32,165 bases of DNA from Desulfobacteraceae bacterium (GCA_020349865.1 CP070700.1:4746773-4778937); one strand, 5' to 3'; shown: positions 1 through 8,490, counted from the first letter of the stretch. Numbers and translations: made by a program. The notes: generated by a model from the letters alone, not told the origin.

Positions 1-1
1 C

Positions 2-631
2 AAGAAGAAGACGGACACAATGAGGCGTTTCACGTTCGATTTGAAGCATCGGCTTGACATGTTCGTGCCCATGAACTTCCCCATCTATCTGTTGGTGGCG
101 ACCGTGCTTGCGATCTTCTGGCGTCAGTACCTTTTGGGTTACACAATCATTTTCTGGTCAGCCGTCGCTTTTCTTTACCTCTTCCTTGAGGTGATTCCTG
201 GCAAGACCGGCTGGGGCCAGGCATTCTTCTCTGCGAGCCTGTGTGCGCTGACCTGGGCCGGGATAGACTGGTACTGGTACGGCAACCCGCTCATGCACTG
301 GGGCTGGTTGATGGCACTCTTCGCCATTTTCTTCGCTGCGGGATTCGACCTCGCAGGCACTGTGTCCGCTCGAAGATCCGACGCTGAGGTGTTGATGCAT
401 CGTCTGGGGTTCAAGAAATTTGGCTCCCTCTTTAGCGAAAAGGACTCTGGAGAGATCAACTTTGACAGGGACACATGCAAGGGTTGTAAGCACTGCACGG
501 ACATCTGTCCGGTAGGGGTGTATGGAGAGCTGGACATCGATAAGAAGACCACCTTCCGCGACCGCAACTCCTGCTTTGCCTGCGGCGCGTGTGTAAAACA
601 ATGTCCGGAGGGGGCTCTTTCTTTAATCTAA
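2..631 (+). CDS. C-terminal part of HgcA-like membrane corrinoid protein fused to a 2[4Fe-4S] ferredoxin (5' partial)
   Basis: The frame is open to the left edge; an ATG at 20 exists but has no convincing ribosome site, and residues around it look like the linker that enters the membrane domain of HgcA, so I treat the gene as cut by the window edge. After RRFTFDLKHRLDMFVPMN come about four hydrophobic helices (residues ~20-112 counted from the ATG), a short G-T-x-S-rich stretch resembling the HgcA tail, and then a bacterial ferredoxin module with CKGCKHCTDICP and CFACGACVKQCP, each giving the CxxCxxCxxxCP pattern for a [4Fe-4S] cluster. HgcA (corrinoid) and HgcB (ferredoxin) together methylate mercury, usually as separate genes; fused forms are known. 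The vicinal Cys pair that ends typical HgcB is absent, so a paralogue with another methyl- or electron-transfer role is possible. The membrane and ferredoxin parts are visible; the HgcA link is inferred from remembered family features. Confidence 0.55.
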   Translation, partial: KKKTDTMRRFTFDLKHRLDMFVPMNFPIYLLVATVLAIFWRQYLLGYTIIFWSAVAFLYLFLEVIPGKTGWGQAFFSASLCALTWAGIDWYWYGNPLMHWGWLMALFAIFFAAGFDLAGTVSARRSDAEVLMHRLGFKKFGSLFSEKDSGEINFDRDTCKGCKHCTDICPVGVYGELDIDKKTTFRDRNSCFACGACVKQCPEGALSLI

Positions 632-727
632 AATTTGGGCTCCCTCTGTTTAAGATTATGTGTTGGTGTTAGGACTTTTCTGCAAACTCAACACGCAAAT
701 AAAATAGGCTACTATTATTGATTGATC

Positions 728-770
728 AGACGTTCCTTTTTGATTCAGCGCATGCGAGCGTCTTTTTTTT
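728..770 (+). terminator. Possible Rho-independent terminator after the ferredoxin fusion gene
   Basis: AGACGTTC (728-735) pairs with GAGCGTCT (756-763), one G-T wobble, followed by a run of T to 770. The loop is long (20 nt), so the stem may be weak. It lies about 100 bases past the stop codon of the first gene and just before the convergent kinase gene. Confidence 0.4.
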
Positions 771-772
771 AG

Positions 773-1414
773 TCAAATCAGGTTTTTTTTCACAACAATT
801 GTTTCTAAAAACTCACTCACACCGAAACCTTCCCCCATGCGTTCGTAATAGTCTATGGTTACATCCGCATAACGCTCATACAAACGCTGGCGGGCAAGAA
901 AGAGTTGCGGGTAGCAGCGTGATAAAGCCTCCTCGTTGGTTTCCTCAGGCCCTCTACTAAAAACATCCCTCCATAACATAGGATGTGGATTGGATATATA
1001 TGCCCTTAATAAACGGTCCCGAACCTCAGGTGGTGTTGACAGATAAACAATAAGTGTGCATTGGGCCAACCTTTTTAGCATTCCTTTCCCGGTGTAAATG
1101 ACACTCCCGGTGGTATCCACAACAATATTCCCATCAAGATTGTTATCATGGTCTTCAAGGTAATCAAGGACTTCGCCAAGCACTTCTCTTTCAGCGCTCA
1201 AGTATTTAGATTCACGTTTCTTATACCCAACCTGGAAAGGGAATCCCATCCATTCTCCCATTCCCATGAGGGTTCCATCAGGCCTTCTCAACAGGGGATC
1301 AAGCTTATTGGCAATAAGATAATCACAGCAGAAATGTCTGAAACCGTGTTCTGCAAGATTACTTGCCCAATAGGATTTTCCTGCCCCCGCCATGCCGATC
1401 AATGAAAGTCGCAT
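773..1414 (-). CDS. P-loop kinase, shikimate/adenylate-kinase-like fold
   Basis: A 213-residue soluble protein that begins with a classic Walker A loop, LIGMAGAGKSYWA (residues ~5-17), followed by a buried strand and the CCDYLIANKL stretch, an arrangement seen in shikimate kinase-like small-molecule kinases. A second strand ending in IVVDTTGSVIY (~97-107) and LIVYLSTPPEVRDRLL (~122-137) fit the core of the P-loop NTPase fold and its lid. The substrate cannot be read from the sequence, and the arginine-rich shikimate-binding motifs are not clear, so I do not call it aroK. It stands alone, convergent with the upstream ferredoxin fusion, and has only a poor Shine-Dalgarno before its ATG. Confidence 0.75.
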   Translation of the reverse strand: MRLSLIGMAGAGKSYWASNLAEHGFRHFCCDYLIANKLDPLLRRPDGTLMGMGEWMGFPFQVGYKKRESKYLSAEREVLGEVLDYLEDHDNNLDGNIVVDTTGSVIYTGKGMLKRLAQCTLIVYLSTPPEVRDRLLRAYISNPHPMLWRDVFSRGPEETNEEALSRCYPQLFLARQRLYERYADVTIDYYERMGEGFGVSEFLETIVVKKNLI

Positions 1415-1944
1415 TGTCCGATGTGGTTTGCTTTTGAAGTTGGATTGATTTAAAATAATAAAAGTTAATTAATTATAATATACTATTGTTGGGTTTTATG
1501 ATTTTTTTATTGGTAATGGTAGATTAAGGTAGCGTTGATTGTGTGTCAATAAAAAGGCTAAAATGATGGATCCTTATATTGTGGAATGCTTAATGGCTTA
1601 TAGGTAAACCATCTTGCCTCAAAGACGTCTAAATAAATGGAACTTACAAAAAGGGGAAAGGCTCAGGACTATATTGGCGATAATAATGGGTTTATCTCTT
1701 GGCAGCACATAATGCTTGCAGACCGTTCAATAAACATCTTCACTTTTGGCAAAGACCGATATATCATATATAGTAACCGTTCATCATCGCAGAGTAAAAA
1801 ATAGCGGAAAACAAAAACTAATCTACCTCAGCGTTCTTTGTGCCTCCACAGGGCGAAGCGAACGGGCGGTGACCGGTTCTTAAGTATATAATTTGAGAGT
1901 TGTTCTATTACAATCCTCTTTAGAAATACGTAGCCGATTTAGAG
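1415..1944. other. 530-bp intergenic stretch between divergent genes
   Basis: AT-rich spacer separating the minus-strand kinase from the plus-strand sigma-factor operon. Promoters for both must lie here, but I found no -35/-10 pair with good spacing and no clear RpoE-type GAAC element. No convincing ORF, RNA gene or repeat is visible. Confidence 0.5.
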
Positions 1945-2616
1945 ATGCCCCTGTCTTATAGAGCACCAGAGGTAAGTTTACATAAGGATCATCACATTGA
2001 TATTAAAGGAAAATCGCCTCCTGTTTCATTGAAAGATGAGCAACTGGTTGCTCACGCCCAGCAGGGAGAACAATGGGCCAAGGAGGAACTGGTCAATCGT
2101 TACCAGCAAAAGGCCTATGCCATCGCTTACCATATGTGCGCGGACAGCGAAGACGCACAGGACCTCACTCAAGAGGCATTCCTGCGGGCCTTTCGAAGTA
2201 TAGGAAAATTCCGCGGAGATTCATCATTTTATACCTGGTTTTACCGTATCGTGGTGAATGTCTGTTTGGACAGTAGAAGGCGCAGTCGGAGATGGGACCT
2301 GACCTTTTTGCCCTGGCGGCCGGCACAACGGCAGAAAGATTCCTCAAAAGAACTAACCGAAGAACACCCAGACATGAGACACGACATTAATCCGATTTCG
2401 GTTTTAAGCGGGAAGCAGTTGTCAAAGAAGATCAAAAAGTCCTTGAAGGCTCTCCCTGAAAGGCAGCAGTTGGTCTTTAAACTGAAAGTGCTCCAAGGAA
2501 TGAGCATCCGCGAAATTGCAAAGGTGATAGGAACTGCCGAGGGGACTGTTAAGAGCCATCTTTTTCGCGCAACACATTTTTTGCAAGAGGAGCTAAAAGA
2601 ATGGGCCAGTCCGTAA
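1945..2616 (+). CDS. RNA polymerase sigma factor, ECF (RpoE-like) subfamily
   Basis: A 223-residue ECF sigma factor that directs RNA polymerase to a stress-type regulon. Region 2 is visible as the run around DAQDLTQEAFLRAFRSI (~70-86) and the FRGDSSFYTWFYRIVVN promoter-melting segment; region 4 is the HTH around LPERQQLVFKL and MSIREIAKVIGTAEGTVKSHL (~170-206). The linker between regions 2 and 4 (~115-155) is charged and longer than in E. coli RpoE. The ATG at 1945 is weakly supported by a ribosome site, and about 30 N-terminal residues precede region 2, so a later start cannot be excluded. It is followed after 13 bases by a zinc-finger anti-sigma gene, the usual pairing. Confidence 0.92.
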   Translation: MPLSYRAPEVSLHKDHHIDIKGKSPPVSLKDEQLVAHAQQGEQWAKEELVNRYQQKAYAIAYHMCADSEDAQDLTQEAFLRAFRSIGKFRGDSSFYTWFYRIVVNVCLDSRRRSRRWDLTFLPWRPAQRQKDSSKELTEEHPDMRHDINPISVLSGKQLSKKIKKSLKALPERQQLVFKLKVLQGMSIREIAKVIGTAEGTVKSHLFRATHFLQEELKEWASP

Positions 2617-2629
2617 TGGAGGTGGAGTC

Positions 2630-3130
2630 ATGAAAGCTTGTCCTGATTGCCAAGAGACTTTGTTGTTGGATGTATATGGAGAGTTGGACTCAAAGAATCG
2701 TCCAGCATGGGAGAGGCACCTTGAGACATGCCCCGGTTGTCTTAAAGAGCTCCGGAGATTACGTGGCTTAGTTCAACTGGTAAGAGAAGAGATGCGTCCT
2801 CCGCAGCTCTCGCCGGAAAAAGCCCGTGCCCTGTCATGGTCTATCAAACGGGGACTAAGGGATCAACCGACGTGGTGGGAACGACTATGGGACGTTCCGA
2901 ACAGATTCATTCCAGCCTTGGCTGCAGCCTCCCTGCTGATCGTGGCTCTTGGCTGGTTCGGCATAAGCAACCTCCAGGGCCCTTCATCTTTTCAAAATCT
3001 TTTGACCCTAAAGTCAGAGGAAAAGGTGATTGTCAAGGATCTGGAAGTGATTAACAACCTGGATCTCTTAGAAGAAATGGATACTCTCCAGAAACTGGTT
3101 CAAGTGGTGGACAACAGGGACATTATTTGA
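2630..3130 (+). CDS. Zinc-finger (ZAS) transmembrane anti-sigma factor
   Basis: A 166-residue partner of the preceding sigma factor. The N-terminal domain has CPDC near residues 4-7 and HLETCPGC (~30-37), matching the HxxxCxxC zinc-binding anti-sigma signature that grips the sigma factor in the cytoplasm. A single hydrophobic helix, FIPALAAASLLIVALGWFGI (~92-111), anchors it in the inner membrane, leaving a short C-terminal sensor tail of ~55 residues in the periplasm. GGAGGTGG lies a few bases before the ATG. The stimulus is unknown; the short acidic tail carries no recognisable protease or ligand domain. Confidence 0.9.
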   Translation: MKACPDCQETLLLDVYGELDSKNRPAWERHLETCPGCLKELRRLRGLVQLVREEMRPPQLSPEKARALSWSIKRGLRDQPTWWERLWDVPNRFIPALAAASLLIVALGWFGISNLQGPSSFQNLLTLKSEEKVIVKDLEVINNLDLLEEMDTLQKLVQVVDNRDII

Positions 3131-3172
3131 CTGATATTCCGTGGACATTAAAAGGTCAGGGGGAAGACCAAC

Positions 3173-3736
3173 ATGGTGAACTATAGGCAGGAGGCCGTGC
3201 AATTTTTTACCTTGTTGAAAGTTACTGCCATCCTCGCTCTCGGGCTTATTATGTCTTTCGCGGCCCCGATTTGGGCTAAACCCAAAGGGCCTTATGGGGC
3301 AACCACTTTAGTCGTCGAGCGAGAATCGCGGAAAAGACCTATTGTTCAGCGCTGGGACTTCATTGGAGATCCGTATGAAGAGACCATTCATATGCACATA
3401 GCACGGAAAAAAAGGCGCTCACCTGAATCCATGGAGGATCTCGAAAGAAACCGGGGAAATGACCAGGGCTTATCTCCTAAAGAACAGGACAGGTTAAAAA
3501 GGAAGCGCATGGAGTGGGAGGCTCTGCCTCCGGAAAAGCAAAAGGTCATGCGTCAAAGAATGAAACGATTGAAAGAATTTTCCCCTGAGGACCGGGAGCT
3601 TTTCCGCCAGAGGTTTAATCAATGGAAAAGACTTTCGCCAGAGGAACGCCGAAGAATTCGGCAAGACCTCGATAAGTGGGATAGTTTGCCTCTGCAGGAA
3701 CGAGAGCAAATCCGCCGTAGATTCCTAACCCAGTAA
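3173..3736 (+). CDS. Secreted DUF3106-type protein of the ECF sigma operon
   Basis: A 187-residue protein with a signal peptide (hydrophobic ~18-33, cleavage near PIWAKPKG) and a very charged mature part. The C-terminal half is a tandem of helical units of the form S/P-P-E-x-R-x-x-x-R-x-R-x-x-W-x-x-L: see SPEDRELFRQRFNQWKRL and SPEERRRIRQDLDKWDSL, with at least one more degenerate unit before them. This is the DUF3106 pattern, also reminiscent of periplasmic Spy/CnrX-type sensors. A GGGGGAAG ribosome site precedes the ATG. Third gene after the sigma and anti-sigma genes, so it is likely a periplasmic target or modulator of that pathway; the role is inferred from context. Confidence 0.8.
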   Translation: MVNYRQEAVQFFTLLKVTAILALGLIMSFAAPIWAKPKGPYGATTLVVERESRKRPIVQRWDFIGDPYEETIHMHIARKKRRSPESMEDLERNRGNDQGLSPKEQDRLKRKRMEWEALPPEKQKVMRQRMKRLKEFSPEDRELFRQRFNQWKRLSPEERRRIRQDLDKWDSLPLQEREQIRRRFLTQ

Positions 3737-3896
3737 GACCTCCGGTCTCGGCACCTACCACACACTTCAATCTCACCTCTTTTTCAAAATAGAACCTTGG
3801 GTTTTTCGGCCTGTGCGTTCAGAAGTAACTTTTTGAAATATCAAATAATTTAATCTGGCCGCATAACTCCAAAGTTTTGTTGCGCGTATTTTTCAG

Positions 3897-3924
3897 TTGC
3901 AATCAAAGTCAAAAAAGTTAGCAT
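3897..3924 (+). promoter_or_regulatory. Candidate sigma-70-type promoter for the thi operon
   Basis: TTGCAA and TAGCAT separated by 16 bases lie about 85 bases before thiE. Each box matches consensus at 4 of 6 positions. No TPP riboswitch consensus was found between here and thiE. Confidence 0.3.
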
Positions 3925-4007
3925 AGAACAATATAACGTCATCGCCCTTTATTACCTTAATATGGCGAAACGTTTCATGGCAGGAAATTATCATTAGGAA
4001 GTATGTT

Positions 4008-4640
4008 ATGAAACAAATTGGAAAACTGCATGTCCTGACCGACACAGTACTGCAATCCCGACTTTCACATACGGAACTCACGCAACTGGCGATTGCCGGA
4101 GGAGCAGATACCATCCAGTACCGGCAAAAAAGCGGGCCTACACGAGAGATGATCGAGATTGCACAAAACATGAAACAACTGTGTAAAGAAGCTGGAGTGA
4201 CATTTATTGTAAACGATCGGTTGGACGTTGCTATTGCCGTCGAGGCAGACGGAGTTCATCTGGGACAGGAGGATTTCCCCATCCCGCTGGCCCGAGAATT
4301 GCTCGGGGAAGGCCGGATCATCGGCGGATCAGCCGCTACCATTGCAGAGGCCCGAAATTGTCTTTCAGAAGGAGCAGACTACGTTGGATTTGGGCCAGTC
4401 TACACTACGACATCCAAGGACGATGCTGGCCCGGTCAGTGGAATTGGTATCCTGAAACAGGTGGTTGAAACTATTCCCCTGCCGATTATTGCAATTGGAG
4501 GCGTCGATGCACAGAACACCCCTGAGGTGATAAGGGCAGGTGCCCATGGTATCGCAGTAATCTCGGCCGTTTGTTGCCAGGATGATCCTGAACAGGCGAC
4601 CAACTCCCTTTTTCAGGCCTTGCATAAGAATATCTTATGA
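4008..4640 (+). CDS. thiE: Thiamine-phosphate synthase
   Basis: A 210-residue TIM-barrel enzyme that joins HMP-pyrophosphate and thiazole phosphate to give thiamine phosphate. Family marks are in order: IQYRQKSG (~36-43, pyrophosphate contact), FIVNDRLDVAIAVEADGVHLGQED (split over ~66-88), GGSAATIAEARNC, ADYVGFGPVYTTTSKDDAGP (~124-143) and PIIAIGGVD followed by GAHGIAVISAV near the C-terminus. Length is normal for the family. AGGAAG sits 7 bases before the ATG. It is followed at a short distance by thiL and then thiM, so all steps from thiazole salvage to thiamine diphosphate except HMP kinase are encoded here. Confidence 0.95.
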   Translation: MKQIGKLHVLTDTVLQSRLSHTELTQLAIAGGADTIQYRQKSGPTREMIEIAQNMKQLCKEAGVTFIVNDRLDVAIAVEADGVHLGQEDFPIPLARELLGEGRIIGGSAATIAEARNCLSEGADYVGFGPVYTTTSKDDAGPVSGIGILKQVVETIPLPIIAIGGVDAQNTPEVIRAGAHGIAVISAVCCQDDPEQATNSLFQALHKNIL

Positions 4641-4647
4641 GAAGACT

Positions 4648-5676
4648 ATGACCGAAACCCTGGCCGACATCGGAGAATTCGGATTAATTGACAGAATCCA
4701 TGAACTCCTCCTGAAGGAAGGTGTTCAAGCCCAAGGACTAATGCTGGGGATCGGAGATGATACTGCATCTTTCTTACCACGTGCGGGATACGAAGTATTG
4801 GTCACCTGCGACAGTATGGTTGAAGGCCGGCATTATCTTCCTCAATATACTACCCCGTTAGACTTAGGGCGACGTGCCATGGTGCTAAATATCAGCGACA
4901 TTGGTGCTGTGGGGGGCCAGCCTTTGTATGCAGTCGTATCTCTTGGCTTAAGAGCAGATACACTGGTTTCAGATGTGGAGGCCATGTATCGTGGTTTTGT
5001 CGGTGAGCTTAATCCATTTGGCGCCTCAATTATCGGGGGAAATCTTACGAAATCGGGAGATGGTCCGTTCATTGACATCACCTTGATCGGGGAAATTGAA
5101 CGTGGTAAAACTCTTCGCCGTTCCACTGCAAAGGTTGGGGATGCAATTCTCGTAACTGGACATCCGGGCCAGGCAGCGGCCGGACTTAAACTACTGCTGC
5201 AAGCCCAACCCAATGATAATTTGCTCGACCACCCTTTGGTACGTTCATTTAATGCACCGTCTCATCGAGCACGGGAGGGTCGGGCAATTGCTCAGTCTGG
5301 ATTTGCAACAGCCATGATTGACACGAGTGATGGGGTTCTTGGGGATCTGGGACACATCTGCAAAGAAAGCAGTGTTGGAGCTCAATTGATTCGGGACAAA
5401 CTGCCTATCGGCGACGATTTGCGTAGGACGGCCCTAAAAATGGGACAGAATCCATATGATTTGGTGTTGGGGGACAGCGATGATTATGAACTTATCATTA
5501 CCTGTTCTCCTGTCCACGTTAATCAGATCCGCACCTCCGTGGCCGCGTTAAGCGATGTGCCTGTCTCTGAGGTTGGTAGGATTACTGATTCCACCGAGGG
5601 CATCAAATTGATACAGCCTGATGGGACAAAACATGAAATGACCCCTGCTGGCTGGGATCACTTTGTTGAATTGTAA
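4648..5676 (+). CDS. thiL: Thiamine-monophosphate kinase
   Basis: Phosphorylates thiamine monophosphate to the active cofactor thiamine diphosphate, using ATP. The start chosen at 4648 (MTETLADIGEFGLIDRI) gives 342 residues, close to the family norm; an upstream ATG at 4582 would overlap thiE by nearly 60 bases and add unconserved residues. Visible family features are GIGDDTA (~33-39), TCDSMVEGRHYL (~54-65), LNISDIGAVGG (~83-93), GGNLTKSGD, the TAMIDTSDGVLGDLGHI loop and LGDSDDYELI near the C-terminus; the aspartates of these motifs bind Mg and ATP in the PurM-like fold. It starts 7 bases after the thiE stop, so translation is probably coupled. Confidence 0.95.
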   Translation: MTETLADIGEFGLIDRIHELLLKEGVQAQGLMLGIGDDTASFLPRAGYEVLVTCDSMVEGRHYLPQYTTPLDLGRRAMVLNISDIGAVGGQPLYAVVSLGLRADTLVSDVEAMYRGFVGELNPFGASIIGGNLTKSGDGPFIDITLIGEIERGKTLRRSTAKVGDAILVTGHPGQAAAGLKLLLQAQPNDNLLDHPLVRSFNAPSHRAREGRAIAQSGFATAMIDTSDGVLGDLGHICKESSVGAQLIRDKLPIGDDLRRTALKMGQNPYDLVLGDSDDYELIITCSPVHVNQIRTSVAALSDVPVSEVGRITDSTEGIKLIQPDGTKHEMTPAGWDHFVEL

Positions 5677-5712
5677 GTGATAACAGGGTACCATAATTCT
5701 GTTTTTTGAAAA

Positions 5713-5778
5713 GGGTCTTGAGGCCTTTTCTAAGTGACTGACGGGAGGCTCGGAATGAGAGAAAAGTCCTCAAGACCC
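5713..5778 (+). repeat. Long hairpin between thiL and thiM
   Basis: The 19-base arm at 5713-5731 is complementary to 5760-5778 with a single mismatch; GGGTCTTGAGG and CCTCAAGACCC are perfect at the base. The loop is 28 nt and itself contains GGGAGGCTC. No T-run follows, so it is not a standard terminator. It could be an mRNA processing or stabilising stem, a transcript attenuator before thiM, or a small mobile palindrome. The pairing is certain; the role is open. Confidence 0.8.
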
Positions 5779-5817
5779 TGCTATTCCAGGTAAGTTATTC
5801 TGAATGAGGAGGAGAGA

Positions 5818-6627
5818 ATGTTTGATCAGCAATTGGCTAAAAAGGCAGCAGAAAATCTTAAAATACTCCGGGCAAAAAAGCCCTTGATCCATAATATCAC
5901 CAATTATGTGGTCATGAATTACACTGCAAACGCATTACTCGCATGTGGTGCATCTCCTGTAATGGCCCACGCGTTAGAGGAGGTGGAAGAAATGGTGTCT
6001 TTTGCTGGTGCACTCGTGCTCAATATCGGGACCCTTACGCCCTACTGGATTGATTCCATGTTGAAAGCAGGTAAGCGTGCCAATGAACGCAATGTCCCCA
6101 TTATCCTGGACCCTGTGGGTTCAGGCGCCACAAGACTGCGCACCGAATCCGCAAAACGACTGATGGATGAACTTACCATAAATGTGGTACGCGGAAACGC
6201 TTCCGAGGTACTCTCGCTGGCACGAGAGGGCTCCCGAACCAAGGGCGTGGACGCAATCCACAGTGTTGATGAGGCTGCCGATGCAGCGATCGTGCTCGCC
6301 AAAGAACTAACTACAACGCTTGCAATTACAGGGGCCGTGGATCTGATCACGGATGGCGATCGAACCTGCCGGGTCTCAAATGGACATGACCTCATGGGTT
6401 ACGTGACCGGTACAGGCTGTACGGCCACAGTTACAATTGGGGCCTTTCTGGCGGTTGACAATAATGCAGTTCAAGCCGCCACCACGGCCCTGGCGTACTT
6501 CGGGCTTGCGGGTGAAAATGCGGCAATCAATGCACAGGCCCCCGGAAGCTTTCAGATAGCTCTGCTCGACGCGCTGTTCACCATTGATGAAAAACAGATG
6601 GAGCAAGGGGCCAAGATTCAGTCATAG
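5818..6627 (+). CDS. thiM: Hydroxyethylthiazole kinase
   Basis: A 269-residue ribokinase-fold enzyme that phosphorylates hydroxyethylthiazole, salvaging the thiazole half of thiamine and feeding ThiE. The sequence shows LIHNITNYVVMNYTANALLA (substrate loop, ~22-41), GASPVMAHALEEVEEMV, LVLNIGTLT, the PIILDPVGSGATRLRT strand (~97-112), VRGNASEVLSLA and, near the C-terminus, GYVTGTGCTATVTIGAFLAV (~194-213), where the GTGC tetrad holds the catalytic cysteine and anion hole. A strong GAGGAGGAGAG ribosome site precedes the ATG. It shares the strand of thiE and thiL but is 141 bases away with a long hairpin in between. Confidence 0.96.
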   Translation: MFDQQLAKKAAENLKILRAKKPLIHNITNYVVMNYTANALLACGASPVMAHALEEVEEMVSFAGALVLNIGTLTPYWIDSMLKAGKRANERNVPIILDPVGSGATRLRTESAKRLMDELTINVVRGNASEVLSLAREGSRTKGVDAIHSVDEAADAAIVLAKELTTTLAITGAVDLITDGDRTCRVSNGHDLMGYVTGTGCTATVTIGAFLAVDNNAVQAATTALAYFGLAGENAAINAQAPGSFQIALLDALFTIDEKQMEQGAKIQS

Positions 6628-6830
6628 AATTACATAGAGAAGCTCTACCTCAAACAGACAAAATGAGGAAAACAATAATTCACTTGTCACCTTAGGACAC
6701 TCTGAGATGGACTCAAAGCCCTGAATGAGTTTATGCCACGTTGCAATCATGTCATTACGAGCCTCCGGCCCATAGGGCCTACGCTAAAATCCCTTCAGGA
6801 ATATATTCCATCAAGTCCGTGCAAATCAGC

Positions 6831-8456
6831 CTAATATCCAAGTGCGCACCCGTCTTTCCTCCTGTCAGATGCACCGAGCAGCACATCCTGATCACGCTCA
6901 TGATAGATGGCCTGTCCTCCACCCACCTGGTTTACTGAAGGTGGAATTTCGATGATATGATGTCCTCTTTGCTTAAGTGCCGATGCTACTTTTCTGGAAA
7001 TTCCCTCCTCCAAATAGACCTCTTTGCCCTGCACGTGCCTTACCCTGGGTGCATCCACAGCTTCTTGCAAATTCATTTTGAAATCAATGAGATTGGTCAA
7101 AAACTGCACATGACCTTGCGGCTGCATGTCCCCACCCATAACGCCGAAGCTCATCAAAAAATGGCCATCCTTGAATACCATCGCCGGTATGATGGTGTGC
7201 AGCGGACGCTTGTGCGGCTCCAGGCGGTTCGGGTGATGGGGATCCAGGGAAAACGAGTGCCCCCTATTCTGAAGGATGATACCCGTGCCATCCACCACTA
7301 TGCCAGAACCAAAAGGCATATAAATGCTGCTAATAAGAGAAACCGCATTCCTGTTCTGGTCTACTGCTGTGACAAATACAGTGTCGGAACCCGGTGCATT
7401 TGAATAAGGGACAGGGGGGACCAACGCCTTTTGGTAATCAATCTTTCCTCTCCACTCTCTTGCATATTCTTTGGAAAGTAGCTTATCTAATGGGACGCTT
7501 TCAAATTCAGGGTCAGCCACAAAACAGTCCCGATCACTGAAGGCGATCTTTTTTGCTTCAATGAGCAGGTGAAGATAGTCAGTACTATTATGACCCAAAC
7601 CAGCTATATCGTAACCTTCCAGAATATTGAGCATCTCCAGTGCAGTAATACCCTGCCCGTTGGGAGGCAGTTCATAGACCGTATACCCACGATAATTTGT
7701 CGATACTGGTTCTACCCAGCTTGTCGTATGGGCCTTGAAATCCTTGAATGAAATAAGACCCCCGTTATGACGAGAAAAGTCCACAATTGCCTTGCAAACT
7801 TCTCCTTCATAAAAGGTGGCAATGCCTTCACGGGCAATCTTGTTATAAGTTTGGGCCAGGGCCCTGTTTCTGAAAATCTGGCCAGGTCTCGGGGAGTTAC
7901 CATCAATAAGATAGTTTTTTGAAAAATCTCCATGGGAAAGAAGAATATCTTTCGCATTTTTCCACTCGCCGGCAATAACCTCTGTAACAGGAAACCCGTT
8001 TTCCGCATAATAAATGGCATCTTCGAACAAATCGCTGAGTTTCAAATTTCCATACCGCTCCACCGCACTACTCCATCCATGCAAGGCCCCAGGCAACGTT
8101 ACCGCCAGGATACCTCTTTCGGGCATGGCCCTCATTCCCCTTTCATGGAAATAGACCAAATCAGCTTTATAGGGCGCCCTTCCACTTGCGTTCATGCCTA
8201 TGATCTTGTTTGGTTTAGCCAGATAAATGAGCGCAAAGGCATCGCCGCCAATTCCCACGGAATGAGGTTCAACGACATTCAATGTGCTGACCATGGCCAC
8301 AGCCGCATCTAAGGCATTCCCTCCTTTTAATAAGACCTTATATCCGGAAAGAGTTGCCAGTTGCTGGCTTGATGCAACCATACCCCGCGGTCCCATGGCA
8401 GTTGACCTTTGGGCATAGGCGTACAATTCTCTTTTTTGGTTGTATGAAAATTCCAT
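6831..8456 (-). CDS. ggt: Gamma-glutamyltransferase family protein
   Basis: An Ntn-hydrolase that cleaves gamma-glutamyl bonds (glutathione or similar) after self-processing into two chains. The start at 8456 (MEFSYNQKREL) is preferred because GGAGG lies 5 bases upstream; a further ATG at 8483 lacks one. Family marks: AMGPRGMVASSQQLAT, LLKGGNALDAAVAM, VVEPHSVGIGGDAF in the N-terminal chain, ELPPNGQGITALEMLNILEGYD, then SDTVFVTAVDQNRNAVSLISS, where the T in DTV is the expected nucleophile at the processing site, and FGSGIVVDGTGIILQNRG. No signal peptide is visible, so it is probably cytoplasmic, unlike E. coli Ggt. It ends with the usual GGGQAIYHE region. A MITE-like element lies 34 bases upstream of the start. 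Confidence 0.92.
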   Translation of the reverse strand: MEFSYNQKRELYAYAQRSTAMGPRGMVASSQQLATLSGYKVLLKGGNALDAAVAMVSTLNVVEPHSVGIGGDAFALIYLAKPNKIIGMNASGRAPYKADLVYFHERGMRAMPERGILAVTLPGALHGWSSAVERYGNLKLSDLFEDAIYYAENGFPVTEVIAGEWKNAKDILLSHGDFSKNYLIDGNSPRPGQIFRNRALAQTYNKIAREGIATFYEGEVCKAIVDFSRHNGGLISFKDFKAHTTSWVEPVSTNYRGYTVYELPPNGQGITALEMLNILEGYDIAGLGHNSTDYLHLLIEAKKIAFSDRDCFVADPEFESVPLDKLLSKEYAREWRGKIDYQKALVPPVPYSNAPGSDTVFVTAVDQNRNAVSLISSIYMPFGSGIVVDGTGIILQNRGHSFSLDPHHPNRLEPHKRPLHTIIPAMVFKDGHFLMSFGVMGGDMQPQGHVQFLTNLIDFKMNLQEAVDAPRVRHVQGKEVYLEEGISRKVASALKQRGHHIIEIPPSVNQVGGGQAIYHERDQDVLLGASDRRKDGCALGY

Positions 8457-8490
8457 TACATCCTCCAAAATAATTTCAGACATGGCCGCT

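Noticed and set aside
3738..3755. Short AGACC-TCC-GGTCT dyad after the DUF3106 gene as terminator
   Set aside because: Five-base stem with no following T-run; too weak to call.
3737..4007. TPP riboswitch upstream of thiE
   Set aside because: Neither the CUGAGA nor the ACCUGAUCUGGAUAAUGCCAGCG type conserved segments are present before thiE, nor before thiM.
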